From Erodium maritimum (Eukaryota; Streptophyta; Magnoliopsida; Geraniales; Geraniaceae), in the NCBI GenBank assembly GCA_963921825.1, contig OY997590.1:62300012-62364011 (forward strand): a DNA stretch of 64,000 bases. Direction: 5' to 3'. The position numbers and the translations under genes are program-made. Of this stretch, positions 44,487-54,879 are shown piece by piece. A model generated the notes under the pieces. The model did not search any database and was not told where the DNA came from. It saw only the letters and a program-made list of their open reading frames with translations. Every line of letters starts with the position of its first letter. Position 1 is the first letter of the stretch.

Positions 44487-46159
44487 TGTTGGGTCTCGAG
44501 GTAGGGTTGGAGATGAACCAACTCGCAGCGGAAAATCAAGGAAAACCAAGAGACGATTAAAACCATGAAACAACTAACAAAGAATGGATTCACAAGAGAA
44601 AAATTCAGCATTAGTTCTTACCAAAACAAGAACACCGGGTAACGAATGATTGGCTTGAGTCTCCAAGACGCCTACGTATCCACATGGGAATCAAAGCCAC
44701 GTAGTTCTTCTCTTTGAGGACTCAAGAACACAAAAATGGAGGTGGGAGCTTGCCAAACCCGAAATTGCAAAGGAAGGGAGAGAGAAGTTGTGTTTCCTAT
44801 TCTTGTCTTGTGTTTGTTATGTTGAAAAAAGATGACTTAAACATAACAAAACCCATACTTGTCCAACTAAAGGCATGGGACAAGTATGGTGTCAAGTAAG
44901 GTGTAAATAGGACAAAGTATGGCAAGACAAGATTGGGTTAGGTGGTGAATCACCAACACCTTAATCCTTGTCTTGCTTGCTTAGTACTAATTAATCAAGA
45001 CTTGATTAATTAGTTCCATGGGCCTTTCATGGGCCTCTTGGAACATGGCCCGTGGCCATTTCCAACGAGGTCCCGTGATTCGCTCATCGCCTCCAAGCCT
45101 TCCATACCGGAAATGTCCAACATTATCCGACGCAATCAATCCCAAGACTCCAAGCCTTGTCTCGATCCGTAAATTCCTATTCACTTACGGGCACATGACC
45201 CAAAACCCAGTTTTGGTCATGTCCCGAGACAACTCCCTTTTGGCCATTCTCCATAAATGTGTCAATGAGTTTCATCCTCCGGTGTGACCCTTAGGTTTAT
45301 GCATGTCAATAGATCAACGTAAAATCCCATTTTACTTGATCCTATTTAAGTGGCAACTAACGAGACTTTAGTATTGCCTGACACTGCATAACGAATCGAC
45401 CCTGTCGATTCTAACCTTTCCGTCATCCCTGTCATTATCCTTTTATCTCCGATATCCTGATTGAGATAAGGCATAGAGCCGTCATCCTTATTATTCTCAA
45501 TCAATGTTCCTTGATATGTGAGATGACTAAAGATATGATACCCAGTATCATGTGCATGGCCATGCTATTCTTTCAGTCACTCTCGATCAAGCGACCGAGA
45601 ACCGATATCTTTCTCATACCTCAGTATGAGGGATAAATCCCTTAGCCGTCTTTCATGTCACTCATGTAGCCCGTCCCCAAGCCAATCCTGGCCGTTATGG
45701 AAGCCCTGTTACGGACAACGTTAGGCTCAGGTCAAACTCAGTTGTTGACTACATAGCGATCACAAAGACTCCTTGGTCTAAGGATACATGACAAGCTACG
45801 ACACTGAATATGTTCATGACTTAATCTATGGCACATATTCAGGGCGGGTCGTCCAATATCATGTCCCACATGATATCTATGATCAGACTCCGGAATCCCA
45901 TTCCAATGACTAACAGAACGTAAGCCATAAAGAGTCATCTTTCATACTAGTCGCTTCTAATGAAGCTTTGTTGACTAGGGACCCATCGAGTATGATCTAT
46001 CTAAATCTATGGTTCTATTCGCATGGTGGGCATAGATCAGAGCACACATCGATATATTACTCCAACACATAAGTAATATAAAGCCGTTTTGATTTTATTG
46101 CTAACGATGATATATACATTTGGACATTTAGGATTGAACTATGGGCACTAAGACTAACA
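44487..46159 (-). repeat. Copia-A outermost 5' LTR (1673 bp)
   Basis: This LTR ends the array against a (TA)n tract; the first five flanking bases, ATATA at 46160-46164, are the expected target copy. At several variable sites it agrees with the Copia-B LTRs rather than with the two inner LTRs: GGCATGGGACAAG near 44873 and ATGGTGGGCATAGATCAG near 46023. It therefore looks like the ancestral state. Confidence 0.92.
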
Positions 46160-46430
46160 ATATATATATATATATATATAATTATTAAATGACTTCATTT
46201 TTATTTAAAAATTCATTTCATTTATATTTTTAAAAAATTATTTAAAAAAATCACTGAGGGTATTTTCGTCATTTTAGCTGACATAAGGGGTTTTTAGTTA
46301 CAAGTTGTAACTTCAGGGTATGCATCAGTTAACTTTAAACTTCAGGGTAATCATCGGTTAAACGTCACAACTTTAGGGTATGCATTTGTAGTTTACCCAC
46401 ATATATATGTGGATATATATATATATATAT
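46160..46430. repeat. (TA)n tract and AT-rich sequence with short repeats
   Basis: A TA tract abuts the Copia-A LTR. Further on, three imperfect units of about 30 bp (AACTTCAGGGTATGCATC, AACTTCAGGGTAATCATCGG, AACTTTAGGGTATGCATT) lie at about 46311-46393, followed by another (TA)n. The stretch GGGTATTTTCGTCATTTTAG near 46259 resembles the terminal regions of plant DNA transposons. No coding frame is seen. Confidence 0.5.
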
Positions 46431-46675
46431 AAGGAACTTTCAGGTACAAACTGAAATTCAGGTTTGAAATACAAATCCATCTGGGCTATTGATTTAGAGG
46501 ATCAGACGGCTACCGGAATTCAGGGGGGAGTGGGGTGATTGATTACAAAATTAATTACAGTGATATGTATTAATGTTTCTGTCATTAATGATTTTTGTTT
46601 AAATATGAGCCTTTGATTCCACAATCCTAGAGCCTAGATTAATAGTTTGTATTTCGTATGAAAGATACAAGTTTG
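46431..46675. mobile_element. Small MITE-like element between (TA)n tracts
   Basis: About 245 bp bordered by (TA)n on both sides. The two ends share GAAATACAAA in inverted orientation within about 45 bp of the termini, so the terminal repeats are weak. There is no coding capacity. The family is not recognised; a solo fragment is possible. Confidence 0.4.
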
Positions 46676-46685
46676 TATATATATA

Positions 46686-48957
46686 GGGCTACAATCAGGT
46701 GAGAACCACCTGATATGGTGTGAACCTGCGAACTACTTACGGCCGTTGGATGGGGGCGCACAATAGCTCTGATGAGAACACATCATTAATGGCATTCCTT
46801 ATAAATAACATCGCGTGATGTTTGTGTTTTGTAAGTTGTGGTGTTTAGAGGGTAGAGAAGACATTTCATCTTGTCAACAACACAACAATTGTGGCGTTTA
46901 GAAAATCCCCCCCCCCTTTTAAAATCAAATTTACTAATTTAATGATTTTCGCTTCGTTTCAGCTCCGATTTTTTTTTCCGCCAATATTCTTCTCTTTTTA
47001 AGGGCTTTCTAACAAGTAGTGTATTGAATATGTTTTGATGTGTTTTTGGATACAGGGTGTAGATGTGTGGATTAGAGTGCGAAAAGTTGTGATATGGTTT
47101 ATAAATAAAGATGGTGTGGATTGAGAATATGATGATGTGAGTTGAGAATATGAGTGATATGGTTTGAGAATAAGAGGGATGTGGGTTTGAAAATATTAGG
47201 GATGTGAGTTTGAGAATATAAGTGATGTGGGTTAAGAATATGGTGATGTGAGTTGAGAATGCGCGGGTTGAGAATATGGTGATATGAGTTGAGAATATGA
47301 GGAATATGGTTTGAGAATAAGAGGGATGAGAGTTAGAGAATATGAGAGATGTAGGTTTGGAAATATGAGGGATGTGAGTTTGAAAATATAGGTATTGTGG
47401 GTTGAGAATATGGAAATATGCGTTGATAATACGAGGGATATGGTTTGAGAATAAGAAGGATGTGAGTTTGAGAATAAGAGGGATGTGAGTTTGAGAATAT
47501 TGAACCTGCGAACCAACCACAAAGCGCCATGTGTCGCGCTCAGCAAATGTCCATTTTTTAAAAATCAAGTTTACTAATTAAATGATTCTCTCGTCGTTTC
47601 AACTCCAATTTATTTTTTTCTTGTGTCAATATTTTTATTTTTTTCAAGTGCTTTCTAACAAGTAGTGTATTAAATATGTTTTGATGTGTTTTTGGATATG
47701 AGTGTGGATGTGTGGATATGAGTGCGAAAAATTGTTATGTGGTTTGTAAATATAGATATTGTGGATTGAGAATATGATGATGTGAATTGAGAATACGATG
47801 GATATGGTTTGAGAATATGAGGGATGTGAGTTTGAGCATATAGGAATGTAGGTTTGATAATATAGGTGTTGTGGGCTGATAATATGGTGATGCGAGTTGA
47901 GAATATGAGAGATATGGTTTGAGAACAAGAGGGATGTGAGTTTGAGAATAAGAGGGATGGAGGTTTGAGAATATATGTGATGTGGGTTAAAAATATGGTG
48001 ATGTGTGTTGAGAATATGAAGGATATGGTTTGAGAATAAGATGAATATGAGTTTGAGAATAAAATGGGCGTTGATTTGAGAATATTGAACCTGCGAACCA
48101 GCCACAACACGCTAAGTGTCGCGCTTAGAAAATGCCCAATTTTTTAAAAATCAAGTTTACTAATTTAATGATTCACGCTTCGTTTTAACTCCGACTTCTT
48201 TTTTTCTTGCGCCAATATCCTTATTTTTTTCGTGGGCTTTCTAACAAGTAGTGTATTGAATATTTTTTTTATTTGTTTTTGGATACAGGTGTGGATGTGT
48301 GGATATGAGTGCAAAAAGTTGTGATGTGGTTGCAAATATAGGTGTCGTGGATTGAGAATATGGTGATGTGAGTTGAGAATACGATGGATATGGTTTCAAA
48401 ATATGAGGGATGTGGTTTTGAGATATGAGAGATGTAGGTTTGAGAATATAAGTGTTGTGAGTTGAGAATATGGTGATCCGAGTTGAGAATACGAGGGATA
48501 TGGTTTGAGAACAAGAGGAATGTGAGTTTGAGAATAAGAGGGATGTAGGTTTGAGAATATAATAGATATGGTTTACGGATAGTGTGTCTATCATAATTTT
48601 TGCATGCACATGTCTTTTCTTTCTTAATAACATATTCAATATGCTACTTGATAGATAGATATTGGAAAAAGAAAATTATTGACGGAAGAAAAATTAAATC
48701 GGAGTTTAAACGAAACGGGAAAGATCAAATGAGTTAACTTGGTGGGAAAAAAGAAGAATATTTTCTGTGTAGTTTAGTTTGGATGGAGTGCGCACTAATG
48801 TAACCTGATTTACTTATTTGCCCCTACAATGACGTGCGTGCATGAAATTGAAGCCAAATTCACGCTGACAGACGCGAACCATCTATCTTGCGAGATAGAC
48901 GAATCTAATACAATTTGCAAGTTCACATTTTAAATGGGGTTCACACCTGATTATCTT

Positions 48958-48960
<3 letters not shown>
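46686..48960. mobile_element. E2: TIR-type DNA element with tandemly repeated arms, flanked by (TA)n
   Basis: The left end is GGGCTACAATCAGGTGAGAACC. The right end, reverse-complemented, is AAGAAGATAATCAGGTGTGAACC in part. Both resemble the ends of E1 (AATCAGGTGCGAACC). Both arms contain the block CGTTTC(A)ACTCCGAT...CCAATATT...TAACAAGTAGTG; the right arm is degenerate. The left arm block occurs three times in tandem, at about 46722, 47502 and 48087. No transposase frame is seen, so it is non-autonomous. Confidence 0.72.
47101..47500 (+). repeat. E2 subterminal repeats, almost free of C
   Basis: Many copies of GATGTGAGTTGAGAATATG-like and GGTTTGAGAATAAGAGGGATG-like units. I count four C in these 400 bases on the plus strand. 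Similar arrays are in the next two blocks, near 47750-48085 and 48340-48560. The minus strand is open in several frames for this reason, without meaning. Confidence 0.8.

Positions 48961-49023
<63 letters not shown>
48961..49023. repeat. (TA)n microsatellite between E2 and E3
   Basis: About 30 TA units. It separates the right end of E2 from the left end of E3, so both elements border the same microsatellite. Confidence 0.95.
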
Positions 49024-49026
<3 letters not shown>

Positions 49027-49900
49027 GCACTTTCAAGTGTTATCAACCCTTATGTTGTTACTTGTCACACAAATCTGGACCATTGGATTTTAAAATCCAA
49101 TTGTTATAGATTTTCAGCCACAATTATCCATAAATTAAATAGAAAAATCACTAAAAGGGTAGTTTGGTAATTATAGATCTTTAAAAAAATTACTACGCAT
49201 TTTTTTTACCATTCCAATATGATTTTTTAATATATATTTTTAAAAAATTATTTTATATTTTAAATTTCAAATTTCGAGATTACACAATATTATGTACAAT
49301 ATTATAGAAATTTATATCGGATGTTACATTTTTTAAATCGAGTATTACAGATTTTTAAATCAGAAAATACATCAATTTATAACGAATGAAAAACTTTATA
49401 TATGGTGTTACAAAACTTTACAAAATTGTACCCTTTGAGTTGCCAGAATGTAATAAGTTACAGAAATATACCTTGTAGTTACAGAAATATACCTTAAAGT
49501 TACATAATTATACGCTGAAAATTACAGATTTAAACCTACAAGTTATTAATTTATACCTTGAAATTTTTTCACTTTCGAAGTTACAGATAGCTACACAAGA
49601 GTTATACAAAAATATACACAAATTATAGAATTATACACTAAAAATTACAGATTTATACCATAAAAGTTACATAATGAAAAACATCTAAAAATATTACTAA
49701 ATCAATTACAGAAAATTAAACAAAATATTACAAAAAACTACACAAATATTAAAGAACACTACAAAAAAACTACATAAAAAGTAACAAAAAACTACACAAT
49801 GTTTTTATGAATTCCCACCCTATTGTTCTAGATCTGACCAATACAACAAAAATGAAAACAAAACCTACACGAATTCCTACCCTATTATTCCAGAATGCTG
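49024..49900. other. E3 left arm, AT-rich with short repeats
   Basis: No coding frame. From about 49290 it has loose repeats of TTACAGAAATATACC, TTACAGATTTATACC and ACTACACAA types. They may be subterminal repeats of the element. Confidence 0.55.
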
Positions 49901-49907
49901 CAGTTTT

Positions 49908-50292
49908 TTGAATCTGAACTATGCAAAAAAAATATTAAATACGAATAAAAATCGATGGCGAGAACGGAATCTCACAACCCATGGCCGGAGGAAGGCCGAC
50001 CGGAATCTTCAGGGGATGCGGCGCCATTCCGAAACTCGCAGGATTCACGCGGCCGTGGCGCGATCGAACAGAGGAACACCACTGGACTGGCAACATGGAG
50101 AGACGACGTCGAGTATACCTGGTCAACACATGTTCTCCGGCGATGTTCTGCAGCGGTTCTCCGGCGATGTGCTGCAGCGATTCTCTGGCGATGTGCTGCA
50201 GCGGAGTTACAGTCCCTGCGCGAGCTTAATTGCAGATCTCCAAACCTCTATGTCGTCGACGTACTCGGCCAGAGCTTTAAGGTGAGTTATTG
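49908..50292 (+). other. GC-rich segment inside E3, possible captured exon
   Basis: The composition changes abruptly from AT-rich to GC-rich. Two overlapping open frames (119 and 125 codons) cross it, with no recognised domain. It ends TTTAAG|GTGAGT at 50281-50287, a good splice donor. The other side of Gypsy-C has CTTGCAG|GTCC at about 62016. Frame 49908 would stay open across that splice. It is an unrecognised candidate for a host gene fragment; it could also be non-coding. Confidence 0.4.
50132..50203 (+). repeat. 24-bp direct repeat, three copies, in the E3 GC-rich segment
   Basis: Units at 50132, 50156 and 50180 of the form (G/A)TTCTC(C/T)GGCGATGT then (T/G)CTGCAGCG. The length is a multiple of three, so the open frame is kept. 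Confidence 0.88.
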
Positions 50293-50870
50293 TGTCACGC
50301 CCCAAATTCAGTAGAACCGAACCCGGAACGCGAACGATAAAAAATAAAACCATTTTCAAACCTTTTAAATAAATTGCTTAAAATCACTAGTAGTTAAATC
50401 AAAATAATAATTTAAAACTCAAAAGTACATCCAAACAAGCGGACAAAAGACAAGGCGTACGTCACTAAACCAAAAAAGAAACCCGGACTCCCGCTCCCAG
50501 CTCTTCAAGCTTCGAGAGCTCACCTAGTCCGTCCCGCGACCAGTACCTGTAGGAAAAGCAGTTAGGGGTGAGCGTTCGCTCACCACCACGGATACCAGAC
50601 TAACTACGGCATACTAGCAGACAATGCCGGAAACACCAACAACAAACCCAACACCAGGGACTACTATCCCCAACTGGGGTAACCCGACTGACACACAACT
50701 GGTACTTTCCCCAACCGACTCAACACTCGGACACGTGATGTAGACCCGACATAGCGGTTACGACTTCCACCAAAGACACAAAATATAACCACGCAACACC
50801 CAAGATCACAAAGGATCGCACACAAAACAAGATCACACAGGATCGCACTCCAGCTGCTCAGTGCCCATGC

Positions 50871-51085
50871 ACCTTTTCCCGACACGCAGTCGGATCAGGC
50901 GGTCGACCTGTCGCACTTTTCCCGACACGCAATCGGATCAGGCGGTCGACCTGTCGCACTTTTCCCGACACTCAATCGGATCAGGCGATCGACCTGTCGC
51001 ACTTTTCCCGACACTCAATCGGATCAGGCGGTCGACCTGTCGCACTTTTCCCGACACTCAATCGGATCAGGCGGTCGACCTGTCA
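50871..51085 (-). repeat. 43-bp minisatellite in the Gypsy-C 3' LTR, five copies
   Basis: Starts at 50871, 50914, 50957, 51000 and 51043; core CGGATCAGGCGGTCGACC. The 5' LTR has four copies at about 59688-59855. The core is the complement of the Gypsy-D 48-bp unit core. Confidence 0.9.
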
Positions 51086-51164
51086 CACCCCATCCTCAGG
51101 CAACCACAATCACAATCACAATCAAAGTTCAACAAACAACAACAACACCGGTTTAACACTCCAC

Positions 51165-51470
51165 AGGCACTCATGGCCACCCAGACACCAACAGTAAAAC
51201 ACGGGTTCAACAACCCCACGGGCACTCATGGCCACCCAAGACATCAACAGTAACTCACGGGCTCAACAACCCCACGGGCACTCATGGCCACCCAAGACAT
51301 ACCAACAGTAAAATACGGGTTTAACGACCCCACGGGCACTCATGGCCACCCAAGAGACACCAATAGTAAAATACGGGTTTAACGACCCCACGGGCACTCA
51401 TGGCCACCCAAGACACACCAACAGTAACATACGGACCCCACGGGCACTCATGGCCACCCAAGACACAAAC
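51165..51470 (-). repeat. 50-59-bp minisatellite in the Gypsy-C 3' LTR, six copies
   Basis: ACTCATGGCCACCCAAGACA occurs at 51170, 51225, 51281, 51339, 51398 and 51448 (approximate starts). It corresponds to the Gypsy-D GGGTGGCCATGAG repeats. The 5' LTR version is at about 59937-60240. Confidence 0.87.
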
Positions 51471-53188
51471 TAAACAATCAACCTCCGGGCATAATCAAAT
51501 GCCTCTAGTAAATCTAATATCGATAAGTTCACTGCTCCTACAACACTACTAAGTGTCACATGCATTTCTATTGTTCGATACGTTCTCGTATCATACGACA
51601 CCACCCGGTGTCGCCTGCCTTTCTATTGTTCGATAAACTTACTTAACCCACGACACCCAAGTGTCACATGCATTTCTACTGTTAACTTTCCCTAGTCAGG
51701 GCCGAGATCCGGCTACTTTTACCTACCTCGTACGCTTTCCCCAAAAGCTCACAATCAAGCTCCGGTGTGATCACGATCACTCGCCTAGCTTTTCCTTTCC
51801 TCTGTCGGTGGCACGATCTAATAAGAACACAATTTGAAACACTTTTAAGTTCCCAGCCATAAACTGAATTTTAATATACTTGACGACCAAATGTAACCCC
51901 GACAATGTCAATCACTCCCAAACTTCCCAATTACTCGACATTGTCGATAATGGGCCCGGAAAGGCCCGATTTGCCCGGCTCGGCGAATCTGCCCTGGATT
52001 TGAAAACGTCATTCCGGGGCTCCGAAAATTCCCGTTTTCGTTTCTACAGTCTTAGAATAAGTCAAGGGTTCCAACGCAATCGACGGAATCGATTTCCGAG
52101 CAATTTAATTCGCGTTTAAAGTTTCTCAACCCGTCATTTACAACTTTTACAATTTAATTCCAAAATTCGTTCCGGGTGTGGATTAACTACTTGGGGAACG
52201 TCCTAAACCACCCGAACACGAAAACCCGATACCCGAGCATGTGGGCCCCACCCGGCCATCCTTGTCCGTGGGTGGCTAGGGCCGGTTTCGGGCCGGTCCA
52301 CCATGGTGGTGGCCGGTCCTAGCTCCGGCCAGCCACCACCGATCCGGGAAGCCACCCTACACGGTGGCTGGAGCTCCCCCGAGGTTCCAGTCACCGAAAA
52401 ACGTTTAATCTTCACTCCAAAACATCTTTAACGAACCCCACACCTCAACTGAACCACAAACTACTAGTTTTAACTCAAACCCTAACTTTCAAACATAACG
52501 AAACGAAAATCGGATAGTTGCTCACCGTAGGGAATGACGATGGGAACTCGGTTCTTCTATCGTTGAGACGATCCACCAGTCGGATGATTGAGAAATGGCA
52601 AAACCCTAGAAACCCCTTCTCTTTTTCTCTCCTCCTTCTCTCTTCATTCTCTTCCTAAAACTCTCTTCTTTTTTATATTTTTTGAACCCTTGGCCGAACC
52701 CCCTAGGTATAGTCTCCTTTGTCTTGTCCAAAAACCTTACACCACCACTTGTGTGACATGTGGCAAGAGGATCCCACACCGTTTGGAAAATATCTTCTAG
52801 ATATTTTTCAGTCAGATTCGCGAAATTCGGCCGTCTCGGGCCCCGAACGGGGACTTTTTCCAAGAAATTACGAAATTTCACGGGCTACAAGGAAACGGCT
52901 CAACTAAGACCGCTGCGATGACGGCTAAGATTTTTGGATCCAAAACGGACCTTGAACGGACCAAATCGTCGCTCGGTTGACTTTTCCAGCAAAAAGTCAA
53001 CATTTCCCAAGTTGGTCAGAAAGTTGCCCTGAGTTCCCCAGAACTCCTTTTGGTCGATATCGGGGTCAACTTAAGTCTGGTATGATCCTCGGGGTCAAAT
53101 TTAGGTTCATTTAAGTATCTGTCCAAGATTTTTAAATTTTCCTATTTTTCGCCGATTTGACTAGCGTTGACCGGGAGTGGTTCTTACA

Positions 53189-53204
53189 ATCTACCCCCTT
53201 AAAG
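53189..53204 (-). other. Polypurine tract of Gypsy-C
   Basis: The minus strand reads TTTAAGGGGGTAGAT directly before the LTR, matching Gypsy-D. Confidence 0.86.
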
Positions 53205-53577
53205 GAATTTCGTCCGTGAAATTTAAAACAGACGTACCTCGGGAGTCGAACCAATCGGGGTACTTCGCGCGAACCTCGTCCTCGCGCTCCCAAGTCGACT
53301 CAGCTCCGTGATGCCTCCACTGCACCCGTACTAGGCGGATAACCTTGCCACGCAGGACCTGCTCCCGTGTGTCCATGATTCGAACCGGCTGGTCCTCATA
53401 AGAGAGATCGTCAGCCACCTCGATATCTGCCCACTCAATGACGTGGGAGGGGTCCGCATTGTACTGCCGCAACTGGGACACGTTGAAGACGTTATGAACT
53501 CTCCCAAGATGCAGTGGTAACGCCAGCTGATAGGCCACTGCTCCCACTCTGCTCAAGATCTCGAAGGGGCCGATGTA
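53191..53577 (-). pseudogene. Gypsy-C integrase C-terminus and chromodomain
   Basis: In the same frame as the integrase above but after a stop at 53578. It reads YIGPFEIL, LPLHLGRVHNVFNVSQLR, HVIEWADIEVADDLSYEDQP, REQVLRGKVIRLVRVQW and STWEREDEVRAKYPDWF. The last two are the chromodomain-like motif of Tekay chromoviruses, thought to bind modified histone H3 and direct insertion. The frame ends close to the PPT, as expected. Confidence 0.9.
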
Positions 53578-54879
53578 TCACGGGGCTAACTTGCCCCCGC
53601 TGCGTCTGAACCGTACTAGTCCCTTCCTCGGGCTCACCTTCAGGAACACATGGTCACCGACTGCGAACTCAAGAGGTCGACGCCGTCTGTCGGCGTAGCT
53701 CTTCTGTCGACTCTGTGCGGTCTTCAACCGATCGCGTATCAGCGCGACCTTCTCTATCGTCTCTCGGACAAGATCTGGCCCCAACAGACTCTTGTCCCCC
53801 ACCTCTGCCCAGCAAACTGGCGACCGACACGGCCTACCATACAACGCTTCAAACGGTGCCATCCCAATACTGGCCTGGAAGCTGTTGTTGTAGGCGAACT
53901 CGACCAACGGCAGGTGGGTTTCCCATGATCCCCTGAAGTCCAGCACACATGCCCGCAACATGTCTTCCAAGATCTGAATAGTGCGCTCGGAATGACCGTT
54001 TGTCTGGGGATGGTGTGCTGTACTGAGTAGAACCTCGGTGCCCAATGCGGTCTGCAGACTCGGCCAAAATCTGGACGTGAAACGAGGATCCCTGTCAGAC
54101 ACTATCGACACAAGGACCCCATGGAGACGCACTATCTCCTGAATGTACAAACTGCTCAACTTGTCGATCGGATGAGTCATCCTCATAGCCAGGAAATGGG
54201 CCGACTTGGTCAACCGATCGACCACTACCCATACGACGTCGTGTCCCTTCGGCGTTCTCGGCAGTCCACTCACGAAGTCCATCGTGATGTTCTCCCATTT
54301 CCACTGGGCAATCGGCAGTGGTTGTAATAATCCGGCAGGACACTGATGTTCGGCTTTCACCTGCTGACAAACGAGACACCTCGATACAAACTCTACGACC
54401 GCTCTCCGCATCCCGCTCCACCAGAAGTGGCGTCTGATGTCACGGTACATCTTGGTGCCACCCGGGTGCACTGTAAGACGCGAATGATGTGACTCTCGCA
54501 ACACGTCGTCTCTACAGTTGCCCGGCACAAATAACCCTCCTTGATACCATAACCCCCAATCAGCACCGAGTTCCCAGCCTACCACCTCGGCACCGCTGAA
54601 GACCCTCTCTCGAATCCCTGACGTCTCGACGTCCTCCAACTGCGCCTCAAACACCCGGGCAAGTAGTGAGGGCTGAGCCACTAGTGAGCACATGGCCACG
54701 CCACCAGTAATCTCCTCTAGCTCAAGCCCGAACGTGCTCAGTTCCCCCATCATGTTCCACTCTCGGACTGATATGCTAGCAAGACTCGGAACCGACTTCC
54801 TACTCAAGGCGTCGGCGACCACGTTCGCCTTACCCGAATGGTAGTGTAGCTCAAAGTCGTACTCCTCAAGTAGCTCCAT
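53578..54879 (-). pseudogene. Gypsy-C RNase H end and integrase
   Basis: 433 codons. It starts with the RNase H tail (FELHYHSGKANVVADALSRK). Then come the HHCC zinc finger (H in TVHPGGTK, H in IRRHFWW, CLVCQQ) and the catalytic core with D in TMDFVSGLPRT, D in SDRDPRFTS and E in NGHSERTIQ, spaced as in active integrases. The C-terminal part has AVGDHVFLKVSPRKG and RFRRSGGKLAP. A TGA at 53578-53580 follows, where CGA (Arg) is the likely ancestor. The catalytic residues look intact; only the flanking stops disable it. Confidence 0.93.

Larger units (their letters stand above)
1..46159 (-). mobile_element. Copia-A: tandem array of a degenerate Ty1/copia LTR retrotransposon (at least three units)
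   Basis: Read on the minus strand, LTR and internal regions alternate without a break: LTR end at 1-43, then full 1673-bp LTRs at 5125-6797, 20348-22020 and 44487-46159. Every LTR runs TGTTAG...CCAACA. Each internal region is bounded by a purine-rich PPT and a tRNA-iMet primer-binding site directly against the shared LTRs. After removing Copia-B and Gypsy-D the unit period is 6754, 6755 and 6754 bp. The coding order gag-protease-integrase-RT-RNase H is that of copia. The outer 5' LTR abuts a (TA)n tract, and the other end lies outside the window. All units carry the same disabling lesions. The clade within copia is not assigned. Confidence 0.93.
50293..53188 (-). repeat. Gypsy-C 3' LTR (2896 bp)
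   Basis: On the plus strand it runs TGTCACGCCCCAAATTC to GTGGTTCTTACA. It shares with the Gypsy-D LTR its start, the hairpin at 50567-50584, the CGACATTGTCG palindromes near 51900-51955 and the ATATCTTCTAGATAT hairpin near 52788. It carries its own two minisatellites. Confidence 0.92.

Noticed and set aside
46939-48639. Several minus-strand frames rich in Ser, Ile and Tyr (SNSHPSYSQT-type)
   Set aside because: They come from C-depleted repeats in E2; lack of G on the minus strand removes most stops.
48934-49170. Open frame rich in alternating Ile and Tyr
   Set aside because: It is the translation of the (TA)n microsatellite.
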